Positions 1 to 8,930 are shown, numbered from the stretch's first letter. The stretch is 39,068 nucleotides of DNA from Streptomyces roseochromogenus subsp. oscitans DS 12.976 (GCF_000497445.1 NZ_CM002285.1:7242419-7281486), one strand, 5' to 3'. The notes: a model not told the origin generated them from the sequence alone. Program-made: numbers and translations.

Positions 1-10
1 TCGAGCACAG

Positions 11-44
11 CCTCGTCCCGGCCGGAGTCCGGCCGGGGACGAGG
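11..44. terminator. GC-rich hairpin at the left edge
   Basis: Two arms (left CCTCGTCCCGGCCGG, right CCGGCCGGGGACGAGG) pair over 15 bp with one bulged base around a 3-nt AGT loop. No U-run follows on either strand. It is most likely a terminator of a gene lying left of the window. Streptomyces terminators often lack a U tract, but the gene it would serve is not visible. Confidence 0.4.
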
Positions 45-77
45 TGCGCGGAGCGTTTGGTCATCCGAGTGGGGCGG

Positions 78-194
78 ATGAACGGGGGCAGCGGAGCCAT
101 GGTGTCGACCATTGAAAGACCGCAGGTCGGGAGCGCGCCAGAGGCTTTGAGGAAGTCGCAGAAAGTTGTACGGCCGCAGGTCAAGGACCGGTAA
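78..194 (+). CDS. possible 38-residue small ORF
   Basis: ATG at 78 to TAA at 192-194, with a purine-rich GGGGCGG just upstream and a second in-frame ATG at 99 preceded by GGAG. The peptide is basic and hydrophilic and carries two copies of an RPQV motif (RPQVG, RPQVK). Third-position GC is lower than in neighbouring genes, which argues against coding. I recognise no family. It could be chance. Confidence 0.22.
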   Translation: MNGGSGAMVSTIERPQVGSAPEALRKSQKVVRPQVKDR

Positions 195-217
195 AAGGTG
201 AATGTTCCGCTTTTGTG

Positions 218-243
218 CGGTCGCTGTGCGGAAAAAGCGACCG
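218..243 (-). terminator. hairpin downstream of the 274-1851 gene
   Basis: Perfect 7-bp inverted repeat (CGGTCGC ... GCGACCG) with a 12-nt loop, about 30 nt beyond the stop codon of the leftward gene. On the minus strand the loop begins with a T-run. It is a plausible terminator for that gene. It is embedded in a set of TGTGCGG direct repeats that may instead point to a binding region. Confidence 0.35.
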
Positions 244-273
244 ATGTGCGGAAAACGGCCCGGTCTCGACCCC

Positions 274-1851
274 TCAGCCCCGCCGCAGCAGCCGCGTCGC
301 CCCCGCCGCCACCGTCGTCGCCAGTGTCCAGCCGAGCAGGATCATCGCGGCCGCCAGCCACTGCCAGCCGCCGCGCAACTGCCACTGGCCGACCTGGCCC
401 AGGTCGATGACGGGCAGCAGCAGGTCCAGTGTGAACAGGGCGGGGCTCCAGTACGGATGGCCGTCGTGGTTCATCGGCGGATGGTCCGCGTGCGCGAACG
501 CCAGCGTGCCCGCCGCCCACAGCACCGCCATCCACACCGCGGCCCGGCCCGGCCGGTAGCCGTAGGCCACCGTCCAGTCCTGGACGTACCCCCAGAACTT
601 GCCGGCCAGCGGCAGCGTCTCGCGGCGCCGGCGCTGCTTGGCGAGCAGCACCTCGCGCGCGTCCTCGTCCTCCCCGGCCGCGCGCAGCACCGCCGCCAGC
701 CGCTCGTACGGCTCCGGGGCGTACTCGGCGGTGGCCGCCGCCACCCAGTCCAGCCGGCCGGTCAGCGGGAACGGGCCGCGCGGGACGAGGTTCTCGTACA
801 CGAAGCCGCTCATGTGCAGATTGCCGGGGCCGGGCCAGCTCGCGGCACGGTCCACCAGGCTGACGATCCGCGCGCCGGACAGCACCACCTTGCCGCGCTG
901 CGGCATGTCCCCGAGGAAGCGCAGCTCCGAGGCGTGCACCCGGCGCAGCGACAGCTCCTGGTCGTCGCCGAGGGTGAACCGGGCCCGCTCGCAGTCGACG
1001 GCGTCCCCGAACCGCCCGTCGTCCAGGCGTAGCCCGCCCCGGCACTCGAACCGCTGGATCCGCGTCCCGCGCGCCGGTGTCGTGCCGCTCAGCAGCGGGC
1101 TGCCCACGCCGGCCGGGGTCAGGTACAGGGTGCGCTCGACCGTCAGCTGGGGTGCGTTCAGGGCGTAGCGGGAGTACGGGTTGTCCAGCGTCGCGCCGCG
1201 CAGGCTGAGCGACACGCCGACCTTGGCACCGCGCAACCGCAGCTCGCCGTGCGACTCCAGCATCTCCGCCTGCAGGTCCTGGCCGACGGTCAGGCCGTCC
1301 CCGGCGATCGACCGCCCGCTGCGGTCCCGGTACACGACCGCCTGGTTGAGCATGAGATCGGTGCCGATGTGCGCGTCCGTCAGCCGCACCCCGTTCTGGA
1401 AGCGGCAGCGCGCCAGATGCAGATCACCCTCGGTGTGCACCCGGGCCGCCTCCAGCCGGGGCACCGCGCAGTCCACCATCCGCAGGGTCGTGAACCGGGC
1501 CTCCGGCAGCAGTACCTGGTCGTCGAAGCGGCAGCCGCGCAGCTCGACGTACGGCCGCACCGCGCCGCCGGAGAGGTCCAGCGTGCCGGTGATCCGCACG
1601 CCGGTCAGCTTCAGCGAGGACACCCGGCCCGCGAGCGCGGGCGGGCCGTCCAGCAGCAGCCAGGCCACGATCCGGGCCCGCACCGCGCGCTCCGGGCCCC
1701 AGGGGTGTCCGCCGTGCGGATCGTCCACGACGGTGTCGCCGCTGCTCAGGTCGTACACGCTGCCGTTGCGGAAGGCCTGCCACATGCCCGCCTCGGCCGC
1801 GGTCAGCTCGTCCGGCAGATCCCCGGCGACGGCACCGGCCCCCTCGGTCAC
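274..1851 (-). CDS. predicted membrane protein with a beta-helix-like repeat domain and a C-terminal membrane anchor
   Basis: A 525-residue protein from a GTG start preceded by a strong GGAGGGAGAAGGA ribosome site. Residues about 75-340 form irregular repeats rich in short beta-strand motifs (L-x-L-x-G/x-x-x) of the kind seen in pentapeptide or other right-handed beta-helix proteins. A charged helix at about 380-425 follows. The C-terminal 90 residues hold hydrophobic segments at about 437-454 and 497-518, and between them the phrase FTLDLLLPVIDLGQVGQW. I recall homologues in Streptomyces labelled membrane-associated oxidoreductase, but no redox motif is visible, so that name is not supported here. 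It is divergent from hisD with a 170-bp intergenic region. Function unknown. Confidence 0.8.
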   Translation of the reverse strand: MTEGAGAVAGDLPDELTAAEAGMWQAFRNGSVYDLSSGDTVVDDPHGGHPWGPERAVRARIVAWLLLDGPPALAGRVSSLKLTGVRITGTLDLSGGAVRPYVELRGCRFDDQVLLPEARFTTLRMVDCAVPRLEAARVHTEGDLHLARCRFQNGVRLTDAHIGTDLMLNQAVVYRDRSGRSIAGDGLTVGQDLQAEMLESHGELRLRGAKVGVSLSLRGATLDNPYSRYALNAPQLTVERTLYLTPAGVGSPLLSGTTPARGTRIQRFECRGGLRLDDGRFGDAVDCERARFTLGDDQELSLRRVHASELRFLGDMPQRGKVVLSGARIVSLVDRAASWPGPGNLHMSGFVYENLVPRGPFPLTGRLDWVAAATAEYAPEPYERLAAVLRAAGEDEDAREVLLAKQRRRRETLPLAGKFWGYVQDWTVAYGYRPGRAAVWMAVLWAAGTLAFAHADHPPMNHDGHPYWSPALFTLDLLLPVIDLGQVGQWQLRGGWQWLAAAMILLGWTLATTVAAGATRLLRRG

Positions 1852-1963
1852 CGCTGTTCCTTCTCCCTCCGCTGGTCAGGGGTCTCGTACAACCGTTCAT
1901 GCCCGCTCAGTGACTGCTGGAACACTAGAGGTGAAGGAGATCTTCCGAGTTCGGCCACGTTCT

Positions 1964-1980
1964 GTATCAGCCATTGATAC
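1964..1980. promoter_or_regulatory. dyad GTATCA-N5-TGATAC between the divergent genes
   Basis: Perfect 6-bp arms separated by GCCAT, in the 170-bp gap between the leftward membrane-protein gene and hisD, about 42 bp before the hisD start. Its position fits an operator for either gene. No regulator is assigned. Confidence 0.4.
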
Positions 1981-2008
1981 GCGCCGACGATTCGAGACGG
2001 CGGTCTGC

Positions 2009-2014
2009 GAGAAT
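2009..2014 (+). promoter_or_regulatory. candidate -10 box of hisD (leaderless start)
   Basis: GAGAAT sits exactly 7 nt before the GTG start of hisD and there is no good Shine-Dalgarno sequence. A transcript starting 6-7 nt downstream would begin at the start codon. No convincing -35 is visible. Confidence 0.35.
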
Positions 2015-2021
2015 TGGGACT

Positions 2022-3347
2022 GTGATCTCCCGAATCGATCTGCGCGGCGACGCCCTTCCCGAGGGCCCGGCCCTGCGCGACCTGCTGCCCCGAGCCGACT
2101 TCGACGTTCAGGCCGCCCTGGAGAAGGTGCGTCCGATCTGCGAGGCCGTGCATCATCGTGGCGACGCGGCGCTGATCGACTTCGCCGAGAAGTTCGACGG
2201 AGTACGGCTGGAATCCGTCCGTGTGCCGGCCCAGGCGCTCACCGACGCGCTGGCGGCCCTCGACCCGGCCGTGCGTGCCGCGCTGGAGGAGTCCATCCGC
2301 CGCGCCCGCCTGGTCCACCGTGAGCAGCGCCGCGACACGCACACCACGCAGGTCGTGCCAGGTGGCTCCGTGACCGAGAAATGGGTGCCGGTCGAGCGCG
2401 TCGGGCTGTACGCGCCGGGCGGCCGCTCCGTCTACCCCTCGTCCGTGATCATGAACGCCGTACCGGCGCAGGAGGCCGGGGTCGAGTCGATCGCGCTCGC
2501 CAGCCCGCCGCAGGCCGAATTCGGAGGGCTCCCGCACCCGACGATCCTCGCCGCCTGCGCGCTGCTCGGCGTGGACGAGGTCTACGCGGCCGGCGGCGCC
2601 ACGGCGGTCGCGATGTTCGCGTACGGCACCGAGTCCTGCCCGCCCGCCAACATGGTCACCGGCCCGGGCAACATCTGGGTCGCGGCCGCCAAGCGCTTCT
2701 TCACCGGCCGGATCGGCATCGACGCCGAGGCCGGTCCGACCGAGATCGCGATCCTCGCGGACGACACCGCCGACCCGGTGCACGTCGCCTCGGACCTGAT
2801 CAGCCAGGCCGAGCACGACCCGCTCGCGGCGGCCGTGCTGGTCACCGACTCCGTCGAGCTGGCGGACGCGGTGGAGAAGGAGCTGGAGCCGCAGGTCGCG
2901 GCGACCAAGCACGTCGAGGACCGGGTCGTGCCCGCGCTCAAGGGCCGGCAGTCCGCGATCGTGCTGGTCGACGGCATCGACGAGGGACTCAGGGTGGTCG
3001 ACGCGTACGGCGCCGAGCACCTGGAGATCCAGACGGCTCGTCCTCAAGAGGTGGCCGACCGCGTCAAGAACGCGGGCGCGATCTTCATCGGCCCCTGGGC
3101 CCCCGTCTCGCTGGGCGACTACGCGGCCGGGTCCAACCACGTCCTGCCCACCGGCGGCTGCGCCTGCCACTCCTCGGGCCTGTCCGTCCAGTCCTTCCTG
3201 CGCGGCATCCACATCGTGGACTACACGAAGGACGCCCTCGCCGAGGTCGCCCATCACGTGGTGACGCTGGCGGAGGCGGAGGACCTGCCGGCGCACGGCG
3301 CGGCGATCAAGGCGAGGTTCGGCTGGAAGGTACCCGAGAGCAAGTGA
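2022..3347 (+). CDS. hisD: histidinol dehydrogenase
   Basis: Oxidises L-histidinol to L-histidine in two NAD-dependent steps, the last reactions of histidine biosynthesis. It is a cytoplasmic zinc enzyme. The 441-residue protein has the family features in order: the [20 protein letters not shown] segment near residue 127, the [11 protein letters not shown] segment, and an E332-H333 pair in GAEHLEI matching the catalytic Glu-His. The GTG at 2022 ([10 protein letters not shown]) is chosen because family members begin there; an upstream ATG at 1974 would add 16 atypical residues. First gene of the his operon. Its stop overlaps the hisC start by 4 bp (GTGA), indicating translational coupling. Confidence 0.97.
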   Translation: MISRIDLRGDALPEGPALRDLLPRADFDVQAALEKVRPICEAVHHRGDAALIDFAEKFDGVRLESVRVPAQALTDALAALDPAVRAALEESIRRARLVHREQRRDTHTTQVVPGGSVTEKWVPVERVGLYAPGGRSVYPSSVIMNAVPAQEAGVESIALASPPQAEFGGLPHPTILAACALLGVDEVYAAGGATAVAMFAYGTESCPPANMVTGPGNIWVAAAKRFFTGRIGIDAEAGPTEIAILADDTADPVHVASDLISQAEHDPLAAAVLVTDSVELADAVEKELEPQVAATKHVEDRVVPALKGRQSAIVLVDGIDEGLRVVDAYGAEHLEIQTARPQEVADRVKNAGAIFIGPWAPVSLGDYAAGSNHVLPTGGCACHSSGLSVQSFLRGIHIVDYTKDALAEVAHHVVTLAEAEDLPAHGAAIKARFGWKVPESK

Positions 3348-4444
3348 CCCGCATCGACGATCTCCCCGTACGGGACGAGCTGCGCGGCAAGTCCCCCTAC
3401 GGCGCGCCCCAGTTGGACGTCCCCGTACGGCTGAACACCAACGAGAACCCCTACCCGCTGCCCGAGCCGCTGGTCGAGCGGATCACGGAGCGGGTCCGGG
3501 AGGCCGCCCGCGACCTGAACCGCTACCCCGACCGGGACGCGGTCCAGCTGCGCACGGAGCTGGCCGCATACCTGACGAAGACCGGCAAGTACCCCCTCGG
3601 CATCGAGAACGTGTGGGCCGCCAACGGCTCCAACGAGGTCATCCAGCAGCTGCTGCAGACCTTCGGCGGGCCGGGCCGTACGGCGATCGGCTTCGAGCCG
3701 TCGTACTCGATGCACGCCCTCATCGCGCGCGGCACGGGCACCGGCTGGATCTCGGGTCCGCGGGGCGAGGACTTCACGATCGACCTCGCGGCGGCCGTCG
3801 AGGCGATCGCCGAGCATCAGCCGGACGTCGTCTTCATCACCACCCCCAACAACCCCACGGGCAACGCGGTCCCGCCCGAGACCGTCCTCGCGCTGTACGA
3901 GGCGGCGCAGGCGGCCAAGCCGTCGATGGTGATCGTGGACGAGGCGTACATCGAGTTCAGCCACGGCGACTCGCTGCTGCCGCTGCTCGAAGGCCGCCCG
4001 CACCTGGTCATCTCGCGCACGATGTCGAAGGCGTTCGGCGCGGCGGGCCTGCGCCTCGGCTATCTCGCCGCCGACCCGGCGGTCGTGGACGCCGTCCAGC
4101 TCGTCCGGCTGCCGTACCACCTGTCGGCTATCACCCAGGCGACCGCGCTGGCCGCGCTGGAGCACACCGACACATTGCTGAAGTACGTCGAGCAGCTGAA
4201 GGCGGAGCGGGACCGGCTGGTCGCCGAGCTGCGCGCGATCGGCTACGACGTCATCGAGTCCGACGCCAACTTCGTGCAGTTCGGGCGGTTCGCGGACGCC
4301 CACACCGCCTGGCAGAAGATCCTCGACCGGGGCGTCCTGGTCCGGGACAACGGCGTACCGGGATGGCTGCGGGTGTCCGCCGGCACCCCGGAGGAGAACG
4401 ACGCGTTCCTCGACGCGGTACGGGAATTGAAGAAGGAGCTGTGA
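3344..4444 (+). CDS. hisC: histidinol-phosphate aminotransferase
   Basis: PLP-dependent transfer of an amino group from glutamate to imidazole acetol-phosphate, giving L-histidinol phosphate. The 366-residue fold-type I aminotransferase shows [10 protein letters not shown] near the N-terminus, the NNPTGN segment, VDEAYIEF with the PLP-contacting Asp, and SRTMSKAFG with the Schiff-base lysine at about K229. The GTG start overlaps the hisD stop by 4 bp. hisB begins 2 bp after its stop. Length and motifs are normal for the family. Confidence 0.97.
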   Translation: MTRIDDLPVRDELRGKSPYGAPQLDVPVRLNTNENPYPLPEPLVERITERVREAARDLNRYPDRDAVQLRTELAAYLTKTGKYPLGIENVWAANGSNEVIQQLLQTFGGPGRTAIGFEPSYSMHALIARGTGTGWISGPRGEDFTIDLAAAVEAIAEHQPDVVFITTPNNPTGNAVPPETVLALYEAAQAAKPSMVIVDEAYIEFSHGDSLLPLLEGRPHLVISRTMSKAFGAAGLRLGYLAADPAVVDAVQLVRLPYHLSAITQATALAALEHTDTLLKYVEQLKAERDRLVAELRAIGYDVIESDANFVQFGRFADAHTAWQKILDRGVLVRDNGVPGWLRVSAGTPEENDAFLDAVRELKKEL

Positions 4445-4446
4445 GC

Positions 4447-5049
4447 ATGCCTCGCGAAGGCCGCGTCGGAAGAATCGAGCGGACGACCAAGGAGACCTCG
4501 GTCCTGGTCGAGATCGATCTCGACGGCACCGGCAGGACCGACATCGCCACCGGCGTCGGCTTCTACGACCACATGCTCGACCAGCTCGGCCGGCACGGCC
4601 TGTTCGACCTGACCGTGAAGACCGACGGCGATCTGCACATCGACTCCCACCACACCATCGAGGACACCGCCCTCGCGCTCGGCGCCGCCTTCAAGCAGGC
4701 GCTCGGCGACAAGGTGGGGATCTATCGGTTCGGCAACTGCACGGTCCCGCTGGACGAGTCCCTCGCTCAGGTGACGGTGGACCTGTCCGGCCGCCCGTAC
4801 CTCGTGCACACCGAGCCCGAGAACATGGCGCCGATGATCGGCGAGTACGACACCACGATGACCCGGCACATCCTGGAGTCCTTCGTCGCCCAGGCGCAGA
4901 TCGCGCTGCACGTGCACGTGCCGTACGGGCGCAACGCGCACCACATCGTGGAGTGCCAGTTCAAGGCGCTGGCCCGGGCACTGCGCTACGCCTCCGAGCG
5001 TGACCCGCGCGCGGCCGGCATCCTCCCCTCCACGAAGGGCGCGCTGTAA
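4447..5049 (+). CDS. hisB: imidazoleglycerol-phosphate dehydratase
   Basis: Dehydrates imidazole glycerol phosphate to imidazole acetol-phosphate using manganese. The 200-residue monofunctional IGPD has the metal-binding motifs GFYDHMLDQLGRHG, HIDSHHTIEDT and HHIVECQFKALARAL. It lacks the histidinol-phosphatase domain found fused to HisB in enterobacteria, so the phosphatase must be encoded elsewhere. ATG 4447 is chosen because AAGGAG lies 8 nt upstream. A GTG at 4441 overlapping the hisC stop is possible but sits only 2 nt from that AAGGAG. Confidence 0.97.
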   Translation: MPREGRVGRIERTTKETSVLVEIDLDGTGRTDIATGVGFYDHMLDQLGRHGLFDLTVKTDGDLHIDSHHTIEDTALALGAAFKQALGDKVGIYRFGNCTVPLDESLAQVTVDLSGRPYLVHTEPENMAPMIGEYDTTMTRHILESFVAQAQIALHVHVPYGRNAHHIVECQFKALARALRYASERDPRAAGILPSTKGAL

Positions 5050-5053
5050 CCCC

Positions 5054-5218
5054 ATGAACGGTCTGTCCACGGTCCTGATCGTCGTCGGCCTCTTCCTGGT
5101 CGGCGGCATCATCTCCTTCGTCAAGCAGAAGATGCCCACGAGCCTCATCGTGCTGCTCTCCATCGGCGCGGCCATGTGCCTGGTCGCGGGCGTCATGCGG
5201 CTGGGGGTGTGGAATTGA
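5054..5218 (+). CDS. 54-residue membrane protein embedded in the his operon
   Basis: Starts 4 bp after the hisB stop, and its end overlaps the hisH start. Two hydrophobic segments (about 5-23 and 29-48) flank a short basic loop (KQK), predicting a small two-helix inner membrane protein. I recognise no functional family. Overlap on one side and a 4-bp gap on the other indicate co-translation with hisB and hisH, and the third-codon GC bias supports coding. Whether it aids histidine synthesis or only rides the operon cannot be told from sequence. Confidence 0.8.
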   Translation: MNGLSTVLIVVGLFLVGGIISFVKQKMPTSLIVLLSIGAAMCLVAGVMRLGVWN

Positions 5219-5859
5219 GCGGTGGCAGCAAGAAGGTCGTCGTCTTCGACTACGGCTTCGGCAACGTCCGGTCCGCCGAGCGCGCCCTCGCGCGCGTGGG
5301 CGCCGATGTCGAGATCACGCGTGACTTCGACAAGGCCATGAACGCCGACGGACTGCTGGTGCCGGGCGTCGGCGCGTTCGCGGCCTGTATGCGGGGCCTG
5401 CGCGCCGCGCGCGGTGACTGGGTGATCGACCGCCGGCTGTCCGGAGGCCGGCCCGTGATGGGTATCTGCGTCGGCATGCAGATCCTGTTCGCGCGCGGCA
5501 TCGAGCACGGTGTGGAGGCCGAGGGCCTGGACGAGTGGCCCGGCACGGTCGCGCCGCTGCAGGCCGACGTCGTGCCCCACATGGGCTGGAACACCGTCGA
5601 CGCCCCGCCCGACTCGGAGCTGTTCGCCGGCCTCGACGCCGACGCCCGCTTCTACTTCGTGCACTCCTACGCCGTCCACGACTGGCAGCTGGAGACGAAC
5701 AACCCGGTGATCGCGCCCCCCAAGGTGACCTGGTCGACGCACGGCAAGCCGTTCGTGGCCGCCGTCGAGAACGGCGCCCTGTGGGCCACGCAGTTCCACC
5801 CCGAGAAGTCCGGCGACGCCGGCGCCCAGCTCCTCACCAACTGGATCGGAACCCTGTAG
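5209..5859 (+). CDS. hisH: imidazole glycerol phosphate synthase glutaminase subunit
   Basis: Class I glutamine amidotransferase that releases ammonia from glutamine and channels it to HisF. The catalytic cysteine is at about C87 in MGICVGMQ and the His/Glu pair at about H197/E199 in TQFHPEKSG. The N-terminal [11 protein letters not shown] and PGVGAF segments are typical. The GTG at 5209 (VELSGGSKK) is preferred from recall of close homologues; a TTG at 5215 that overlaps the upstream TGA is an alternative. About 216 residues. priA follows after 3 bp. Confidence 0.95.
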   Translation: MELSGGSKKVVVFDYGFGNVRSAERALARVGADVEITRDFDKAMNADGLLVPGVGAFAACMRGLRAARGDWVIDRRLSGGRPVMGICVGMQILFARGIEHGVEAEGLDEWPGTVAPLQADVVPHMGWNTVDAPPDSELFAGLDADARFYFVHSYAVHDWQLETNNPVIAPPKVTWSTHGKPFVAAVENGALWATQFHPEKSGDAGAQLLTNWIGTL

Positions 5860-5862
5860 ACC

Positions 5863-6588
5863 ATGGCCAAGCTCGAACTCCTCCCCGCCGTCGACGTCCG
5901 CGACGGCCAGGCCGTCCGCCTCGTGCACGGCGAGTCCGGCACGGAGACCTCGTACGGCTCCCCGCTGGAGGCCGCGCTCGCCTGGCAGCGGTCCGGCGCC
6001 GAGTGGCTGCACCTGGTCGACCTGGACGCCGCGTTCGGCACCGGCGACAACCGTGAGCTGATCGCCGAGGTCGCGAAGGCGATGGACATCAAGGTGGAGC
6101 TGTCCGGCGGCATCCGCGACGACGCCTCGCTGGCGGCCGCCCTGGCCACCGGCTGCACCCGCGTCAACCTCGGAACCGCTGCACTGGAGACCCCGGAGTG
6201 GGTCGCCAAGGTCATCGCCGAGCACGGTGACAAGATCGCGGTCGGCCTGGACGTGCGCGGCACGACCCTGCGCGGCCGCGGCTGGACCCGCGACGGCGGC
6301 GACCTCTACGAGACGCTGGAGCGCCTCAACAAGGAGGGCTGCGCCCGCTACGTCGTCACCGACATCGCCAAGGACGGCACGCTCCAGGGCCCGAACCTGG
6401 AACTGCTGCGCAATGTGTGTGCGGCCACCGACCGCCCGGTCGTGGCCTCCGGCGGCGTGTCGTCCCTGGACGACCTCCGCGCCATCGCCGAGCTGGTACC
6501 CCTCGGTGTCGAGGGTTCCATCGTCGGGAAGGCCCTGTACGCGAAGGCGTTCACCCTGGAAGAGGCCTTGGAGGCTGTGTCGTCATGA
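5863..6588 (+). CDS. priA: bifunctional phosphoribosyl isomerase A (HisA/TrpF activity)
   Basis: A (beta/alpha)8-barrel isomerase. In actinobacteria this protein carries out both the HisA reaction (ProFAR to PRFAR) and the TrpF reaction (phosphoribosylanthranilate to CdRP). The 241-residue sequence shows the catalytic aspartates D11 (LPAVDVRDG) and D171 (IAKDGT) and the phosphate-binding segments [16 protein letters not shown] and VGKALY. No separate trpF is present among the trp genes of this window, consistent with dual use. Its ATGA end overlaps the RidA start. The dual activity is inferred from family knowledge, not proven by sequence alone. Confidence 0.95.
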   Translation: MAKLELLPAVDVRDGQAVRLVHGESGTETSYGSPLEAALAWQRSGAEWLHLVDLDAAFGTGDNRELIAEVAKAMDIKVELSGGIRDDASLAAALATGCTRVNLGTAALETPEWVAKVIAEHGDKIAVGLDVRGTTLRGRGWTRDGGDLYETLERLNKEGCARYVVTDIAKDGTLQGPNLELLRNVCAATDRPVVASGGVSSLDDLRAIAELVPLGVEGSIVGKALYAKAFTLEEALEAVSS

Positions 6589-6977
6589 CTGGTGCCGTGC
6601 GGCGCGTGCAGAGCGGAAGCCCCTGGGAAGAGAGCTTCGGATTCGCGCGCGCCGTCGCGGCGGGGGACCGGGTGTCCGTGGGCGGCACCACGTCCTTCAA
6701 GGGCACGGTGCTGTACGGCGAGGGCGACCCGTACGAGCAGACCAAGGTCGCCTTCGGCAACGCCCTGGAGGCGCTGAAGGAGTTCGGGCTCGGCATCGAG
6801 TCCGTGATCCGCACCCGTATGTATCTGAGCCATGTGCGCGACGTCGACGAGGCGGGACGGGCCCACAAGGAGCTGTTCGACTCCGTGCGCCCGTGTACGA
6901 CCCTGCTGGTGGTCGAGGGCTTCGTCGATCCGCGCATCCTGGTCGAAGTAGAGCTTGAAGCATTCAGAGGAGCCTGA
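6585..6977 (+). CDS. RidA/YjgF family enamine/imine deaminase-like protein
   Basis: A 130-residue protein with the RidA-fold pattern: [17 protein letters not shown], a central helix ([18 protein letters not shown]), [13 protein letters not shown] and a C-terminal [10 protein letters not shown] strand. RidA proteins hydrolyse reactive enamine/imine intermediates made by PLP enzymes. The Arg in VIRTRMYL is at the position of the catalytic Arg of active members. It overlaps priA by 4 bp and precedes hisF by 6 bp, so it is an integral operon member. A housekeeping role beside the PLP enzyme HisC is an inference. Confidence 0.88.
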   Translation: MTGAVRRVQSGSPWEESFGFARAVAAGDRVSVGGTTSFKGTVLYGEGDPYEQTKVAFGNALEALKEFGLGIESVIRTRMYLSHVRDVDEAGRAHKELFDSVRPCTTLLVVEGFVDPRILVEVELEAFRGA

Positions 6978-6983
6978 GCAGTC

Positions 6984-7739
6984 ATGACCCTGGCGGTCCG
7001 AGTCATCCCCTGCCTGGACGTGGACAACGGCCGGGTCGTCAAGGGCGTCAACTTCCAGAACCTGCGCGACGCGGGCGACCCGGTCGAGATGGCCAAGGTG
7101 TACGACGCCGAGGGCGCCGACGAGTTGACGTTCCTGGACATCACCGCGTCCTCGGGCAACCGGGAGACGACGTACGACGTGGTGCGCCGCACCGCGGAGC
7201 AGGTGTTCATCCCGCTGACGGTCGGCGGCGGCGTCCGTACGGCCGAGGACGTGGACAAGCTGCTGCGGGCGGGCGCCGACAAGGTGGGCGTGAACACGGC
7301 GGCGATCGCCCGCCCCGACCTGATCCGTGAGATCGCCGAACGCTTCGGCCGCCAGGTCCTGGTCCTGTCGGTCGACGCCCGCCGCACCGCGTCGGGATCC
7401 TTCGAGGTGACGACCCACGGCGGCCGCCGCGGCACCGGCATCGACGCGGTCGAGTGGGCGCACCGGGCCGCCGAGCTGGGCGCGGGCGAGATCCTGCTGA
7501 ACTCCATGGACGCCGACGGCACCAAGGACGGCTACGACCTGGAGATGATCGCCGCCGTCCGCAAGCACGTCACCGTCCCGGTCATCGCCTCGGGCGGCGC
7601 CGGCAAACTCTCCGACTTCCCCCCGGCCATCGCGGCGGGCGCGGACGCGGTCCTGGCGGCGTCGGTGTTCCACTTCGGGGATCTGCGGATCGGCGAGGTG
7701 AAGCAGACGCTGCGGGCGGCGGGGCATCCCGTTCGCTAG
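6984..7739 (+). CDS. hisF: imidazole glycerol phosphate synthase cyclase subunit
   Basis: Uses ammonia from HisH to convert PRFAR to imidazole glycerol phosphate and AICAR, the latter feeding purine synthesis. The 251-residue (beta/alpha)8-barrel has the catalytic aspartates at D12 ([10 protein letters not shown]) and D131 (LSVDARR) and the phosphate sites VGGGVRT and ASGGAG. The ATG at 6984 follows the RidA stop by 6 bp. Last gene of the contiguous his cluster. hisI lies 1.9 kb further on beyond unrelated genes. Confidence 0.97.
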   Translation: MTLAVRVIPCLDVDNGRVVKGVNFQNLRDAGDPVEMAKVYDAEGADELTFLDITASSGNRETTYDVVRRTAEQVFIPLTVGGGVRTAEDVDKLLRAGADKVGVNTAAIARPDLIREIAERFGRQVLVLSVDARRTASGSFEVTTHGGRRGTGIDAVEWAHRAAELGAGEILLNSMDADGTKDGYDLEMIAAVRKHVTVPVIASGGAGKLSDFPPAIAAGADAVLAASVFHFGDLRIGEVKQTLRAAGHPVR

Positions 7740-7756
7740 TTCGACGGATCACCCTC

Positions 7757-7800
7757 GGTAGTGAATATGGTAGTGATCATGGTGGCAGCCCCTCTAGGGT
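7757..7800 (+). promoter_or_regulatory. promoter/operator region of the toxin-antitoxin pair
   Basis: Two direct GGTAGTGA repeats (7757-7764 and 7769-7776, 12-bp spacing) precede TAGGGT (7795-7800), a good -10 match, which ends 6 nt before the ATG at 7807. TAGTGA (7771-7776) lies 18 bp upstream of the -10 and is a weak -35. The arrangement predicts a leaderless antitoxin mRNA. The repeats may bind the antitoxin for autoregulation. Confidence 0.5.
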
Positions 7801-7806
7801 GCTCAT

Positions 7807-8025
7807 ATGCCTGGAATCACGATTGAGTTCACCGAGGAAGAGCTGGCTGAACTGCGCGCGGAGGCCAAGGAACAGGGCGTCGCGATCAAGCGGCTGGCGC
7901 ACGACATACTGACCGAGGACGTGGTGCGGCGGCGGCAGAAGCAGCGGTTCGTCGAGGGGGCCTCGAAGTACGCCCGGGAGATCATGGCGGACTTCGACGA
8001 GCGCTTCCCGGTGGGGCTGCGGTGA
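7807..8025 (+). CDS. antitoxin of a Phd/Doc-like module
   Basis: A 72-residue acidic-then-basic protein. The N-terminal strand (ITIEFTEEELAELRAEAKEQGVAIKRLAHDIL) resembles a ribbon-helix-helix-like DNA-binding domain, and the C-terminal helix (RQKQRFVEGASKYAREIMADFDERFP) would wrap the toxin. It overlaps the downstream gene by 4 bp (GTGA), the usual organisation of toxin-antitoxin pairs. Assignment rests on size, order, coupling and the partner gene. No lab evidence of toxin neutralisation can be read from the sequence. Confidence 0.65.
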   Translation: MPGITIEFTEEELAELRAEAKEQGVAIKRLAHDILTEDVVRRRQKQRFVEGASKYAREIMADFDERFPVGLR

Positions 8026-8396
8026 CGATGTACGTAGACGCGGGCTGGATCCTCAACGTTCAGATCGAGGTCTCGCCGGAAAACACTCCGATCCGTGACT
8101 GGGGTGCACTGCACTGCATGGCGGAGCGACACAAGTACGAGCGCATCGCGGGCGAGCCTTACTACGAGGAGGCTGCGACGCGCGCGGCGACGTTCCTGCA
8201 CACAGCGCTGAGACTCAGGCCGTTCACGGACTACAACGCGTCGATCGGTATCGGCTGTATCCGCGCATACATGGAGGCGTCTGGAACGCCGATCAACCGG
8301 CCGTCCGGTGACTGGGCGAAACTCGTCGCTGACATCCGCGCCGACGAGGCCGACCTCACGGAAACCGCCCGCCTCCTGCGCGAGTGGTCCGCCTGA
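8022..8396 (+). CDS. Fic/Doc-like toxin component with a degenerate catalytic motif
   Basis: A 124-residue protein that aligns by eye with Streptomyces proteins I recall annotated as Fic-family toxin components. At residues 66-74 it reads RPFTDYNAS where Doc toxins have H-x-F-x-D-x-N-K-R. Phe68, Asp70 and Asn72 are kept, but the catalytic His is Arg and the final Lys-Arg is Ala-Ser. Doc phosphorylates EF-Tu; with these changes the activity is doubtful or different. GTG 8022 is coupled to the antitoxin stop; ATG 8028 is an alternative start. Confidence 0.65.
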   Translation: MTMYVDAGWILNVQIEVSPENTPIRDWGALHCMAERHKYERIAGEPYYEEAATRAATFLHTALRLRPFTDYNASIGIGCIRAYMEASGTPINRPSGDWAKLVADIRADEADLTETARLLREWSA

Positions 8397-8427
8397 CCCG
8401 GTGACCGACTGCACATAGCCGCCTCCC

Positions 8428-8457
8428 GGGCGGGGATGCCTCACGCGCGCCCCGCCC
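8428..8457. terminator. hairpin between convergent toxin and VOC genes
   Basis: Perfect 8-bp inverted repeat GGGCGGGG ... CCCCGCCC with a 14-nt loop, in the 123-bp gap between two convergent genes. It fits a bidirectional terminator. No U-run. Confidence 0.5.
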
Positions 8458-8519
8458 ACCGTGACCCCGACCACCAGGTCGTACCTGCGCTGTGCCGCGC
8501 GGAACTCCCCGGCTGAAGT

Positions 8520-8918
<399 letters not shown>

Positions 8919-8930
8919 GGGCGGCCCTGC

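Noticed and set aside
1974..2021. Upstream start for hisD at 1974
   Set aside because: The 16 extra residues are basic and atypical and overlap the intergenic dyad; family members begin at [10 protein letters not shown].
1848..3296. Minus-strand 482-codon frame opposite hisD
   Set aside because: Shadow of hisD; the translated product matches no fold and third-position GC bias fits only the plus-strand frame.
4243..6225. Minus-strand 660-codon frame opposite hisB-priA
   Set aside because: Shadow of four conserved his genes on the plus strand.
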